A stretch of 64,000 nt of DNA, taken from NCBI GenBank assembly GCA_964016885.1, contig OZ024742.1, positions 1,960,810 through 2,024,809 on the forward strand, read 5' to 3'. Below, piece after piece: positions 9,766-24,660 of this stretch (positions within the stretch are counted from its first letter, which is position 1; every line of letters begins with the position of its first letter). The translations under genes and the position numbers were made by a program. Source of the stretch: Eledone cirrhosa (Eukaryota; Mollusca; Cephalopoda; Octopoda; Eledonidae). Under the pieces are notes generated by a model that saw only the letters and a list, made by a program, of their open reading frames with translations, did not search any database and was not told the origin of the DNA.

Positions 9766-12700
9766 CTTTTAGAAATAGCAGTCAAATACCCACATTCACA
9801 ATAGCTTCTTGTACCCAGAACTACCTGGTAGGTTGATCTTTTAGAAATAGCAGTCAAATACCCACATTTAAAACAGCTTCTTCTTGTACCCAGAACTACC
9901 TGGTAGGTTGATCTTTTAGAAATAGCAGTCAAATACCCACATTCACAACAGCTTCTTCCCGTAACAAGAACTACCTGGTAGGTTGATATTTTAGAAATAG
10001 CAGTCAAATACCCACATTTACAACAGCTTCTTCCTGTACCAAAAACTACCTGGTAGGTTGATCTTTTAGAAATAGCAGTCAAATACCCACATTTTCAACA
10101 GCTTCTTCTTGTACCAAGAAGTACGTGGTAGGTTGATCTTTTAGAAATAGCAGTCAAATACCCACATTTACAACAGCTTCTTCTTGTACCATGAACTATA
10201 TGGTAGGTTGGTCTTTTAGAAATAGCAGTCAAATACCCACATTTACAACAGCTTCTTCTTGTACCAAGAACTACCTGGTAGGTTGATCTTTTAGAAATAG
10301 CAGTCAAATACTCACATTTACAACAGCTTCTTCTAGTACCAAGAACTACCTGGTAGGTTGATGTTTTAGAAATAGCAGTCAAATACCCACATTTACAACA
10401 GCTTCTTCTTGTACCAAGAACTACCTGGTAGGTTGATGTTTTAGAAATAGCAGTCAAATACCCACATTTACAACAGCTTCTTCCTGTAGCACAAACAACC
10501 TGGTAGGTTGATCTTTTAGAAATAGCAGTCAAATACCCACATTTACAACAGCTTCTTGTACCAAGAACTACCTGGTAGGTTGATCTTATAGAAATAGCAG
10601 TCAAATACCCACATTCACAATAGCTTCTTGTACCCAGAACTACCTGGTAGGTTGATCTTTTAGAAATAGCAGTCAAATACCCACATTTAAAACAGCTTCT
10701 TCTTGTACCCAGAACTACCTGGTAGGTTGATCTTTTAGAAATAGCAGTCAAATACCCACATTTAAAACAGCTTCTTCTTGTACCCAGAACTATCTGGTAG
10801 GTTGATCTTTTAGATATAGCAGTCAAATACCCACATTTACAACAGCTTCTTCCTGTACCAAGAACTACCTGGTAGGTTGATCTTTTAGATATAGCAGTCA
10901 AATACCCACATTTACAACAGCTTCTTCCTGTAGTACAAACTAGCTGGTAGATTGATCTTTTAGAAATAGCAGTCAAATACCCACATTTACAACAGCTTCT
11001 TCCTGTACCAAGAACTAGCTGGTAGGTTGATCTTTTAGAAATAGCAGTCAAATACCCGAATTTACAACAGCTTCTTCCTGTACCAAGAACTACCTCGTAG
11101 GTTGATCTTTTAGAAATAGCAGTCAAATACCCGCATTTACAACAGCTTCTTCCTGTACCAAGAACTAGCTGGTAGGTTGATCTTTTAGAAATAGCAGTCA
11201 AATACCCACATTCACAATAGCTTGTTGTACCCAGAACTATCTGACAGGTTGATCTTTTAGAAATAGCAGTCAAATACCCACATTCACAATAGCTTCTTGT
11301 ACCCAGAACTATCTGGTAGGTTGATCTTTTAGAAATAGCAGTCAAATACCCACATTCACAATAGCTTCTTGTACCCAGAACTATCTGGTAGGTTGATCTT
11401 TTAGAAATAGCAGTCAAATACCCACATTTACAACAGCTTCTTCTAGTACCAAGAACTACCTGGTAGGTTGATGTTTTAGAAATAGCAGTCATATACCCAC
11501 ATTTACAACAGCTTCTTCCTGTACCAAAAACTACCTGGTAGGTTGATCTTTTAGTAATAGCAGTCAAATACCCACATTTTCAACAGCTTCTTCTTGTACC
11601 AAGAAGTACGTGGTAGGTTGATCTTTTAGAAATAGCAGTCAAATACCCACATTTACAACAGCTTCTTCTTGTACCATGAACTACATGGTAGGTTGGTCTT
11701 TTAGAAATAGCAGTCAAATACCCACATTTACAACAGCTTCTTCTTGTACCAAGAACTACCTGGTAGGTTGATCTTTTAGAAATAGCAGTCAAATACTCAC
11801 ATTTACAACAGCTTCTTCTAGTACCAAGAACTACCTGGTAGGTTGATGTTTTAGAAATAACAGTCAAATACCCACATTTACAACAGCTTCTTCTTGTACC
11901 AAGAACTAGCTGGTAGGTTGATCTTTTAGAAATAGCAGTCAAATACCCACATTCACAATAGCTTCTTGTACCCAGAACTATCTGGTACGTTGATCTTTTA
12001 GAAATAGCAGTCAAATACCCCCATTCACAATAGCTTCTTGTACCCAGAACTATCTGGTAGGTTGATCTTTTAGAAATAGCAGTCAAATTCCCACATTCAC
12101 AATAGCTTCTTGTACCCAGAACTATCTGGTAGGTTGATCTTTTAGAAATAGCAGTCAAATACTCACATTTACAACAGCTTCTTCTAGTACCAAGAACTAC
12201 CTGGTAGGTTGATGTTTTAGAAATAGCAGTCAAATACCCACATTTACAACAGCTTCTTCTTGTACCAAGAACTACCTGGTAGGTTGATGTTTTAGAAATA
12301 GCAGTCAAATACCCACATTTACAACAGCTTCTTCTTGTAGTACAAACAACCTGGTAGGTTGATCTTTTAGAAATAGCAGTCAAATACCCACATTTACAAC
12401 AGCTTCTTGTACCAAGAACTACCTGGTAGGTTGATCTTTTAGAAATAGCAGTCAAATACTCACATTTACAACAGCTTCTTCTAGTACCAAGAACTACCTG
12501 GTAGGTTGATGTTTTAGAAATAGCAGTCAAATACCCACATTTACAACAGCTTCTTCTTGTACCAAGAACTACCTGGTAGGTTGATCTTTTAGAAATAGCA
12601 GTCAAATACTCACATTTACAACAGCTTCCCGTAACAAGAACTACCTGGAAGGTTGATCTTTTAGAAATAGCAGTCAAATACCCACATTTACAACAGCTTC

Positions 12701-14940
12701 TTCCTGTAGTACAAACAACCTGGTAGGTTGATCTTTTAGAAATAGCAGTCAAATACCCACATTCACAATAGCTTCCTGTACCAAGAACTACCTGGTAGGT
12801 TGATCTTATAGAAATAGCAGTCAAATACCCACATTCACAATAACTTCTTGTACCCAGAACTACCTGGTAGGTTGATCTTTTAGAAATAGCAGTCAAATAC
12901 CCACATTTAAAACAGCTTCTTCTTGTACCCAGAACTACCTGGTAGGTTGATCTTTTAGAAATAGCAGTCAAATACCCACATTCACAACAGCTTCCCGTAA
13001 CAAGAACTACCTGGAAGGTTGATCTTTTAGAAATAGCAGTCAAATAACCACATTTACAACATCTTCTTCTTGTACCAAGAACTAGCTGGTAGGTTGATCT
13101 TTTAGAAATAGCAGTCAAATACCCACATCTACAACAGCTTCTTCTTGTACCAAGAACTAGCTGGTAGGTTGATCTTTTAGAAATAGCAGTCAAATACCCA
13201 CATTTACAACAGCTTCTTCCTGTACCAAGAACTACCTGGTAGGTTGATCTTTTAGAAATAGCAGTCAAATACTCACATTTACAACAGCTTCTTCTTGTAC
13301 CAAGAACTAGCTGGTAGGTTGATCTTTTAAAAATAGCAGTCAAATACCCACATTTACAACAGCTTCTTGTACCCAGAACTACCTGGTAGGTTGATGTTTT
13401 AGAAATAGCAGTCAAATACCCACATTTACAAAAGCTCCTTCTAGTACCAAGAACTACCTGGTAGGTTGATCTTTTAGAAATAGCAGTCAAATACCCACAT
13501 TTACAACAGCTTCTTGTACCCAGAACTATCTGGTAGGTTGATCTTTTAGAAATAGCAGTCAAATACCCACATTTACAACAGCTTCTTGTACCCAGAACTA
13601 CCTGGTAGGTTGATCTTTTAGAAATAGCAGTCAAATACCCACATTTACAACAGCTTCTTCTTGTACCAAGAACTACCTGGTAGGTTGATCTTTTAGAAAT
13701 AGCAGTCAAATACCCACATTCACAACAGCTTCTTCCCGTAACAAGAACTACCTGGTAGGTTGATATTTTAGAAATAGCAGTCAAATACCCACATTTACAA
13801 CAGCTTCTTCTAGTACCAAGAACTACCTGGTAGGTTGATGTTTTAGAAATAGCAGTCAAATAACCACATTTACAACAGCTTCTTCCTGTACCAAAAACTA
13901 CCTGGTAGGTTGATCTTTTAGTTATAGCAGTCAAATACCCACATTTTCAACAGCTTCTTCTTGTACCAAGAAGTACGTGGTAGGTTGATCTTTTAGAAAT
14001 AGCAGTCAAATACCCACATTTACAACAGCTTCTTCTTGTACCATGAACTACATGGTAGATTGGTCTTTTAGAAATAGCAGTCAAATACCCACATTTACAA
14101 CAGCTTCTTCTTGTACCAAGAACTACCTGGTAGGTTGATCTTTTAGAAATAGCAGTCAAATACTCACATTTACAACAGCTTCTTGTAGTACCAAGAACTA
14201 CCTGGTAGGTTGATGTTTTAGAAATAGCAGTCAAATACCCACATTTACAACAGCTTCTTCTTGTACCAAGAACTAGCTGGTAGGTTGATCTTTTAGAAAT
14301 AGCAGTCAAATACCCACATTCACAATAGCATCTTGTACCCAGAACTATCTGGTACGTTGATCTTTTAGAAATAGCAGTCAAATACCCCCATTCACAATAG
14401 CTTCTTGTACCCAGAACTATCTGGTAGGTTGATCTTTTAGAAATAGCAGTCAAATTCCCACATTCACAATAGCTTCTTGTACCCAGAACTATCTGGTAGG
14501 TTGATCTTTTAGAAATAGCAGTCAAATACCCACATTCACAATAGCTTCTTGTAGCCAGAACTATCTGGTAGGTTGATCTTTTAGAAATAGCAGTCAAATA
14601 CCCACATTCACAATAGCTTCTTGTACCCAGAACTATCTGGTAGGTTGATCTTTTAGAAATAGCAGTCAAATACCCACATTCACAACAGCTTCTTCCCGTA
14701 ACAAGAACTACCTGGTAGGTTGATATTTTAGAAATAGCAGTCAAATACCCACATTTACAACAGCTTCTTCCTGTACCAAAAACTACCTGGTAGGTTGATC
14801 TTTTAGAAATAGCAGTCAAATACCCACATTTTCAACAGCTTCTTCTTGTACCAAGAAGTACGTGGTAGGTTGATCTTTTAGAAATAGCAGTCAAATACCC
14901 ACATTTTCAACAGCTTCTTCTTGTACCAAGAAGTACGTGG
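8001..14940. repeat. Recurring higher-order block marked by a 'cacattttca...aagtacgtgg' unit
   Basis: One rare unit type, with 'cacattttca' in place of 'cacatttaca' and then 'gaagtacgtggtagg', occurs at 8001, 10088, 11573, 13940, 14825 and 14900. The intervals are 2087, 1485, 2367, 885 and 75 bp. The units following each marker are also similar: a 'catgaactac(c/a)tgg' unit with 'gttggtctttt', then a unit with 'aaatactcacat'. The marker therefore identifies repeated copies of a block whose length changes by whole units. Confidence 0.85.
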
Positions 14941-17900
14941 TAGGTTGATCTTTTAAAAATAGCAGTCAAATACCCACATTTACAACAGCTTCTTCTTGTA
15001 CCATGAACTACATGGTAGGTTGGTCTTTTAGAAATAGCAGTCAAATACCCACATTTACAACAGCTTCTTCTTGTACCAAGAACTACCTGGTAGGTTGATC
15101 TTTTAGAAATAGCAGTCAAATACTCACATTTACAAAAGCTTCTTCTAGTACCAAGAACTACCTGGTAGGTTGATGTTTTAGAAATAGCAGTCAAATACCC
15201 ACATTTACAACAGCTTCTTCTTGTACCAAGAACTACCTGGTAGGTTGATGTTTTAGAAATAGCAGTCAAATACCCACATTTACAACAGCCTCTTCCTGTA
15301 GCACAAACAACCTGGTAGGTTGATCTTTTAGAAATAGCAGTCAAATACCCACATTCACAATAGCTTCTTGTACCAAGAACTACCTGGTAGGTTGATCTTA
15401 TAGAAATAGCAGTCAAATACCCACATTCACAATAGCTTCTTGTACCCAGAACTACCTGGTAGGTTGATCTTTTAGAAAAAGCAGTCAAATACCCACATTT
15501 AAAACAGCTTCTTCTTGTACCCAGAACTACCTGGTAGGTTGATCTTTTAGAAATAGCAGTCAAATACCCACATTCACAACAGCTTCCCGTAACAAGGACT
15601 ACCTGGTAGGTTGATCTTTTAGAAATAGCAGTCAAATAACCACATTTACAACAGCTTCTTCTTGTACCAAGAACTAGCTGGTAGGTTGATCTTTTAGAAA
15701 TAGCAGTCAAATACCCACACCTACAACAACTTCTTCTTGTACCAAGAACTAGCTGGTAGGTTGATCTTTTAGAAATAGCAGTCAAATACCCACATTTACA
15801 ACAGCTTCTTCCTGTACCAAGAACTACCTGGTAGGTTGATCTTTTAGGAAATAGCAGTCAAATACTCACATTTACAACAGCTTCTTCTTGTACCAAGAAC
15901 TAGCTGGTAGGTTGATCTTTTAAAAATAGCAGTCAAATACCCACATTTACAACAGCTTCTTGTACCCAGAACTACCTGGTAGGTTGATGTTTTAGAAATA
16001 GCAGTCAAATACCCACATTTACAAAAGCTTCTTCTTGTACCAAGAACTACCTGGTAGGTTGATCTTTTAGAAATAGCAGTCAAATACCCACATTTACAAC
16101 AGCTTCTTGTACCCAGAACTATCTGGTAGGTTGATCTTTTAGAAATAGCAGTCAAATACCCACATTTACAACAGCTTCTTGTACCCAGAACTACCTGGTA
16201 GGTTGATGTTTTAGAAATAGCAGTCAAATACCACCATTTACAAAAGCTTCTTCTAGTACCAAGAACTACCTGGTGGGTTGATGTTTTAGAAATAGCAGTC
16301 AAATACCCACATTTACAACAGCTTCTTGTACCCAGAACTATCTGGTAGGTTGATCTTTTAGAAATAGCAGTCAAATACCCACATTTACAACAGCTTCTTC
16401 CTGTACCAAGAACTACCTGGTAGGTTGATCTTTTAGAAATAGCAGTCAAATACCCACATTTACAACAGCTTCTTCTTGTACCAAGAACTAGCTGGTAGGT
16501 TGATCTTTTAGAAATAGCAGTCAAATACCCACATTTACAACAGCTTCTTGTACCCAGAACTATCTGGTAGGTTGATCTTTTAGAAATAGCAGTCAAATAC
16601 CCACATTTACAACAGCTTCTTCTTGTACCAAGAACTAGCTGGTAGGTTGATCTTTTAGAAATAGCAGTCAAATACCCATATTTACAACAGCTTCTTGTAC
16701 CCAGAACTATCTGGTAGGTTGATCTTTTAGAAATAGCAGTCAAATACCCACATTTACAAAAGCTTCTTCCTGTACCAAGAACTACCTGGTAGGTTGATGT
16801 TTTAGAAATAGCAGTCAAATACCCACATTTACAACAGCTTCTTCTTGAACCAAGAACTACCTGGTAGGTTGATCTTTTAGAAATAGCAGTCAGATAACCA
16901 CATTTACAACAGCTTCTTGTACCCATAACCATCTGGTAGGCTGATCTTTTAGAAATAGCAGTCAAATGCCCACATATACAACAGCTTCTTCTTGTACCAA
17001 GAACTAGCTGGTAGGTTGATCTTTTAGAAATAGCAGTCAAATACCCACATATACAACAGCTTCTTCTTGTACCAAGAACTAGCTGGTAGGTTGATCTTTT
17101 AGAAATAGCAGTCAAATACCCACATATACAACAGCTTCTTCTTGTACCAAGAACTAGCTGGTAGGTTGATCTTTTAGAAATAGCAGTCAAATACCCACAT
17201 TTACAACAGCTTCTTCTTGTACCAAGAACTAGCTGGTAGGTTGATCTTTTAGAAATAGCAGTCAAATACCCACATATACAACAGCTTCTTCCTGTACCAA
17301 GAACTACCTGGTAGGTTGATCTTTTAGAAATAGCAGTCAAATACCCGCATTTACAACAGCTTTTTCCTGTACCTAGAACTAGCTGGTAGGTTGATCATTT
17401 AGAAATAGCAGTCAAATACCCACATTTACAACAGCTTCTTCCTGTACCAAGAACTAGCTGGTAGGTTGATCTTTTAGAAATAGCAGTCAAATACCCACAT
17501 TTACAACAGCTTCTTCCTGTACCAAGAACTAGCTGGTAGGTTGATCTTTTAGAAATAGCAGTCAAATACCCACATTTACAACAGCTTTTTCCTGTACCAA
17601 GAACTAGCTGGTAGGTTGATCATTTAGAAATAGCAGTCAAATACCCACATTTACAACAGCTTTTTCCTGTACCAAGAACTAGCTGGTAGGTTGATCTTTT
17701 AGAAATAGCAGTCAAATACCCACATTTACAACAGCTTCTTCCTGTACCAAGAACTAGCTGGTAGGTTGATCTTTTAGAAATAGCAGTCAAATACCCACAT
17801 TTACAACAGCTTCTTCCTGTACCATGAACTACCTGGTAGGTTGATCTTTTAGAAATAGCAGTCAAATACCCACATTTACAACAGCTTCTTCCTTTAGTAC

Positions 17901-19479
17901 AAACTACCTGGTAGGTTGATCTTTTAGAAATAGCAGTCAAATACCCACATTTACAACAGCTTCTTGTACCAAGAACTAGCTGGTAGGTTGATCTTTTAGA
18001 AATAGCAGTCAAATACCCACATTTACAACAGCTTCTTCCTGTACCAAGAACTAGCTGTTAGGTTGATCTTTTAGAAATAGCAGTCAAATACCCACATTTA
18101 CAACAGCTTCTTCCTGTACCAAGAACTAGCTGGTTGGTTGATCTTTTAGAAATAGCAGTCAAATACCCACATTTACAACAGCTTCTTCCTATACGAAGAA
18201 CTAGCTGGTTGGTTGCTCTTTTAGAAATAGCAGTCAAATACCCACATTTACAACAGCTTCTTCCTGTACCAAGAACTACCTGGTAGGTTGATCTTTTAGA
18301 AATAGCAGTCAAATACCCACATTTACAACAGCTTCTTCCTGTACGAAGAACTAGCTGGTTGGTTGATCTTTTAGAAATAGCAGTCAAATACCCACATTTA
18401 CAACAGCTTCTTCCTGTACGAAAAACTACCTGGTAGGTTGATCTTTTAGAAATAGCAGTCAAATACCCACATTTACAACAGCTTCTTGTACCCAGAACTA
18501 TCTGGTAGGTTGATCTTTTAGAAATAGCAGTCAAATACCCACATTTACAACAGCTTCTTGTACCCAGAACTACCTGGTAGGTTGATCTTTTAGAAATAGC
18601 AGTCAAATACCCACATTTACAACAGCTTCTTCCTGTACCAAGAACTACCTGGTAGGTTGATCTTTTAGAAATAGCAGTCAAATACCCACATTTACAACAG
18701 CTTCTTCCTGTACGAAGAACTAGCTGGTTGGTTGATCTTTTAGAAATAGCAGTCAAATACCCACATTTACAACAGCTTCTTCCTGTACCAAGAACTACCT
18801 GGTAGGTTGATCTTTTAGAAATAGCAGTCAAATACCCACATTTACAACAGCTTCTTGTACCCAGAACTATCTGGTAGGTTGATCTTTTAGAAATAGCAGT
18901 CAAATACCCACATTTACAACAGCTTCTTCCTGTACCAAGATCTACCTGGTAGGTTGATGTTTTAGAAATAGCAGTCAAATACCCACATTTACAACAGCTT
19001 CTTCTTGTACCAAGAACTACCTGGTAGGTTGATCTTTTAGAAATAGCAGTCAAATACCCACATTTACAACAGCTTCTTGTACCCATAACTATCTGGTAGG
19101 TTGATCTTTTAGAAATAGCAGTCAAATACCCACATATACAACAGCTTCTTCTTGTACCAAGAACTAGCTGGTAGCTTGATGTTTTAGAAATAGCAGTCAA
19201 ATACCCACATTTACAACAGCTTCTTCCTGTACCAAGAACTAGCTGGTAGGTTGATCATTTAGAAATAGCAGTCAAATACCCACATTTACAACAGCTTTTT
19301 CCTGTACCAAGAACTAGCTGGTAGGTTGATCATTTAGAAATAGCAGTCAAATACCCACATTTACAATAGCTTCTTCCTGTACCAAGAACTAGCTGGTTGG
19401 TTGATCATTTAGAAATAGCAGTCAAATACCCACATTTACAACAGCTTTTTCCTGTACCAAGAACTAGCTGGTAGGTTGA

Positions 19480-21916
19480 TCATTTAGAAATAGCAGTCAA
19501 ATACCCACATTTACAACAGCTTCTTCCTGTACCAAGAACTAGCTGGTTGGTTGATCTTTTAGAAATAGCAGTCAAATACCCACATTTACAACAGCTTCTT
19601 CCTGTACCATGAACTACCTGGTAGGTTGATCTTTTAGAAATAGCAGTCAAATACCCACATTTACAACAGCTTCTTCCTGTACCAAGAACTAGGTGGTAGG
19701 TTGATCTTTTAGAAATAGCAGTCAAATACCCACATTTACAACAACTTCTTCCTGAACCATAAACTACCTGGTAGGTTGATCTTTTAGAAATAGCAGTCAA
19801 ATACCCACATTTACAACGGCTTCTTACTGTACCAAGAACTACCTGGTAGGTTGATCTTTTAGAAATAGCAGTCAAATACCCACATTTACAACAGCTTCTT
19901 CCTGTACCAAGAACTAGCTGTTAGTTTGATCTTTTAGAAATAGCAGTCAAGTACCCACATTTACAACAGCTTCTTCCTGTACCAAGAACTAGGTGGTAGG
20001 TTGATCTTTTAGAAATAGCAGTCAAATACCCACATTTACAACAGCTTCTTCCTGTACCAAGAACTAGGTGGTAGGTTGATCTTTTAGAAATAGCAGTCAA
20101 ATACCCACATTTACAACAGCTTCTTGCTGTACCAAGAACTAGCTGTTAGGTTGATCTTTTAGAAATAGCAGTCAAATACCCACATTTACAACAGCTTCTT
20201 CCTGTACCAAGAACTAGCTGGTAGGTTGATCTTTTAGAAATAGCAGTCAAATACCCACATTTACAACAGCTTCTTCCTGTACCAAGAACCACCTGGTAGG
20301 TTGATCTTTTAGAAATAGCAGTCAAATACCCACATTTACAACAGCTTCTTCCTGTACCAAGAACTAGCTAGTAGGTTGATCTTTTAGAAATAGCAGTCAA
20401 ATACCCGCATTTACAACAGCTTCTTCCTGTACCAAGAACCACCTGGTAGGTTGATCTTTTAGAAATAGCAGTCAAATACCCACATTTACAACAGCTTTTT
20501 CCTGTACCAAGAACTAGCTGGTAGGTTGATGTTTTAGAAATAGCAGTCAAATACCCACATTCACAACAGCTTCTTCTTGTACCAAGAACTAGCTGGTAGG
20601 TTGATCTTTTAGAAATAGCAGTCAAATACCCACATTTACAACAGCTTCTTCCTGTACCAAGAACTAGCTGGTTGGTTGATCTTTTAGAAATAGCAGTCAA
20701 ATACCCACATTTTACAACAGCTTCTTCTTGTACCAAGAACTAGCTGGTTGGTTGATCTTTTAGAAATAGCAGTCAAATACCCACATTTACAACAGCTTCT
20801 TCCTGTACCAAGAACTAGCTGGTTGGTTGATCTTTTAGAAATAGCAGTCAAATACCCACATTTACAACAGCTTCTTCCTGTACCATGAACTACCTGGTAG
20901 GTTGATCTTTTAGAAATAGCAGTCAAATACCCACATTTACAACAGCTTCTTCCTGTACCAAGAACTAGGTGGTAGGTTGATCTTTTAGAAATAGCAGTCA
21001 AATACCCACATTTACAACAACTTCTTCCTGAACCATAAACTACCTGGTAGGTTGATCTTTTAGAAATAGCAGTCAAATACCCACATTTACAACGGCTTCT
21101 TACTGTACCAAGAACTACCTGGTAGGTTGATCTTTTAGAAATAGCAGTCAAATACCCACATTTACAACAGCTTCTTCCTGTACCAAGAACTAGCTGTTAG
21201 TTTGATCTTTTAGAAATAGCAGTCAAATACCCACATTTACAACAGCTTCTTCCTGTACCAAGAACTAGGTGGTAGGTTGATCTTTTAGAAATAGCAGTCA
21301 AATACCCACATTTACAACAGCTTCTTCCTGTACCAAGAACTAGGTGGTAGGTTGATCTTTTAGAAATAGCAGTCAAATACCCACATTTACAACAGCTTCT
21401 TGCTGTACCAAGAACTAGCTGTTAGGTTGATCTTTTAGAAATAGCAGTCAAATACCCACATTTACAACAGCTTCTTCCTGTACCAAGAACTAGCTGGTAG
21501 GTTGATCTTTTAGAAATAGCAGTCAAATACCCACATTTACAACAGCTTCTTCCTGTACCAAGAACCACCTGGTAGGTTGATCTTTTAGAAATAGCAGTCA
21601 AATACCCACATTTACAACAGCTTCTTCCTGTACCAAGAACTAGCTAGTAGGTTGATCTTTTAGAAATAGCAGTCAAATACCCGCATTTACAACAGCTTCT
21701 TCCTGTACCAAGAACCACCTGGTAGGTTGATCTTTTAGAAATAGCAGTCAAATACCCACATTTACAACAGCTTTTTCCTGTACCAAGAACTAGCTGGTAG
21801 GTTGATGTTTTAGAAATAGCAGTCAAATACCCACATTCACAACAGCTTCTTCTTGTACCAAGAACTAGCTGGTAGGTTGATCTTTTAGAAATAGCAGTCA
21901 AATACCCACATTTACA
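19480..21916. repeat. Tandem duplication of about 1.16 kb inside the satellite, offset 1276 bp
   Basis: About 19480-20640 recurs at about 20756-21916. 'acaacggcttcttact' at 19813 and 21089, and 'tagctagtag' at 20365 and 21641, are both 1276 bp apart. The offset is 17 x 75 + 1, and the extra base is visible as 'cacattttacaac' near 20711, at the junction. Few differences were seen; one is 'gtcaagtac' near 19947 versus 'gtcaaatac' in the copy. This points to a recent event. Confidence 0.88.
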
Positions 21917-23160
21917 ACAGCTTCTTCTTGTACCATGAACTACCTGGTAGGTTGATCTTTTAGAAATAGCAGTCAAATACCCACATTTAATACAGCTTCT
22001 TCCTGTACCAAGAACTACCTGGTAGGTTGATGTTTTAGAAATAGCAGTCAAATACCCACATTTACAACAGCTTCTTCTTGTACCAAGAACTACCTGGTAG
22101 GTTGATCTTTTAGAAATAGCAGTCAAATACCCGCATTTACAACAGCTTCTTCCTGTACCAAGAACCACCTGGTAGGTTGATCTTTTAGAAATAGCAGTCA
22201 AATACCCACATTTACAACAGCTTTGTCTTGTACCAAGAACTACCTGGTAGGTTGATCTTTTAGAAATAGCAGTCAAATACCCACATTTACAACAGCTTCT
22301 TCCTGTACCATGAACTGCCTGGTAGGTTGATCTTTTAGAAATAGCAGTCAAATACCCGGATTTACAACAGCTTCTTCCTGTACCATGAACTAGCTGGTAG
22401 GTTGATCTTTTAGAAATAGCAGTCAAATACCCACATTTAATACAGCTTCTTCCTGTACCAAGAACTACCTGGTAGGTTGATCTTTTAGAAATAGCAGTCA
22501 TATACACACATTTACAACAGCTTCTTCTTGTACCAAGAACTAGCTGGTAGGTTGATCTTTTAGAAATAGCAGTCAAATACCCACACTTAAAACAGCTTCT
22601 TCCTGTACCAAGAACTACCTGGTAGGTTGATCTTTTAGAAATAGTAGTCAAAAACCCACATTTACAACAACTTCTTCCTGAACCATGAACGACCTGGTAG
22701 GTTGATCTTTTAGAAATGGCAGTCAAATACCCACATTTACAACAGCTACTTCCTGAACCATGAACGACCTGGTAGGTTGATCTTTTAGAAATGGCAGTCA
22801 AATACCCACATTTACAACAACTTCTTCCTGAACCATGAACGACCTGGTAGGTTGATCTTTTAGAAATGGCAGTCAAATACCCACATTTACAACAGCTTCT
22901 TGTACTAAGAACTAGCTGGTAGGTTGATCTTTTAGAAATAGCAGTCAAATACCCACATTTAATACAGCTTCTTCCTGTACCAAGAACTAGCTGGTTGGTT
23001 GATCTTTTAGAAATGGCAGTCAAATACCCACATTTACAACAGCTTCTTGTACCAAGAACTAGCTGGTAGGTTGATCTTTTAGAAATAGCAGTCAAATACC
23101 CACATTTAATACAGCTTCTTCCTGTACCAAGAACCACCTGGTAAGTTGATCTTTTAGAAA

Positions 23161-24660
23161 TAGCAGTCAAATACCCACATTTACAACAGCTTCTTCCTGT
23201 ACCAAGAACTACCTGGTAGGTTGATCTTTTAGAAATAGCAGTCAAATACCCGTATTTACAACAGCTTCTTCTTGTACCAAGAACTAGCTGGTAGGTTGAT
23301 CTTTTAGAAATAGCAGTCAAATACCCACATTTACAACAGCTTCTTCTTGTACCAAGAACTACCTGGTAGGTTGATCTTTTAGAAATAGCAGTCAAATACC
23401 CACATTTACAACAGCTTCTTCCTGTACCAAGAACTACCTGGTAGGTTGATCTTTTAGAAATAGCAGTCAAATACCCGCATTTACAACAGCTTTTTCCTGT
23501 ACCAAGAACTACCTGGTAGGTTGATCTTTTAGAAATAGCAGTCAAATACCCGCATTTAAAACAGCTTTTTCCTGTACCATGAACTACCTGGTAGGTTGAT
23601 CTTTTAGAAATAGCAGTCAAATACCCGCATTTACAACAGCTTTTTCCTGTAGCAAGAACTACCTGGTAGGTTGATCTTTTAGAAATAGCAGTCAAATACC
23701 CGCATTTACAACAGCTTTTTCCTGTACCAAGAACTACCTGGTAGGTTGATCTTTTAGAAATAGCAGTCAAATACCCGCATTTACAACAGCTTTTTCCTGT
23801 ACCAAGAACTACCTGGTAGGTTGATCTTTTTGAAATAGCAGTCAAATACCCACATTTAATACAGCTTCTTCCTGTACCAAGAGCTACCTGGTAGGTTGAT
23901 CTTTTAGAAATAGCAGTCAAATACCCACATTTACAACAGCTTCTTCCTGTACCAAGAACTACCTGGTAGGTTGATCTTTTAGAAATAGCAGTCAAATACC
24001 CGTATTTACAACAGCTTCTTCTTGTACCAAGAACTAGCTGGTAGGTTGATCTTTTAGAAATAGCAGTCAAATACCCACATTTACAACAGCTTCTTCTTGT
24101 ACCAAGAACTACCTGGTAGGTTGATCTTTTAGAAATAGCAGTCAAATACCCACATTTACAACAGCTTCTTCCTGTACCAAGAACTACCTGGTAGGTTGAT
24201 CTTTTAGAAATAGCAGTCAAATACCCGCATTTACAACAGCTTTTTCCTGTACCAAGAACTACCTGGTAGGTTGATCTTTTAGAAATAGCAGTCAAATACC
24301 CGCATTTAAAACAGCTTTTTCCTGTACCATGAACTACCTGGTAGGTTGATCTTTTAGAAATAGCAGTCAAATACCCGCATTTACAACAGCTTTTTCCTGT
24401 AGCAAGAACTACCTGGTAGGTTGATCTTTTAGAAATAGCAGTCAAATACCCGCATTTACAACAGCTTTTTCCTGTACCAAGAACTACCTGGTAGGTTGAT
24501 CTTTTAGAAATAGCAGTCAAATACCCGCATTTACAACAGCTTTTTCCTGTACCAAGAACTACCTGGTAGGTTGATCTTTTTGAAATAGCAGTCAAATACC
24601 CACATTTAATACAGCTTCTTCCTGTACCAAGAGCTACCTGGTAGGTTGATCTTTTAGAAA
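23161..24660. repeat. Perfect-looking 750-bp higher-order repeat, two copies (10 x 75 bp)
   Basis: 23161-23910 and 23911-24660 match wherever I compared them. Shared private variants include 'cccgtatttacaac' (23251 and 24001), the 'agcaagaactacc' unit and 'gagctacctgg' at 23881 and 24631, always 750 bp apart. The two copies are adjacent and contain ten 75-bp units each. High identity suggests very recent duplication, or an assembly duplication. Confidence 0.88.
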
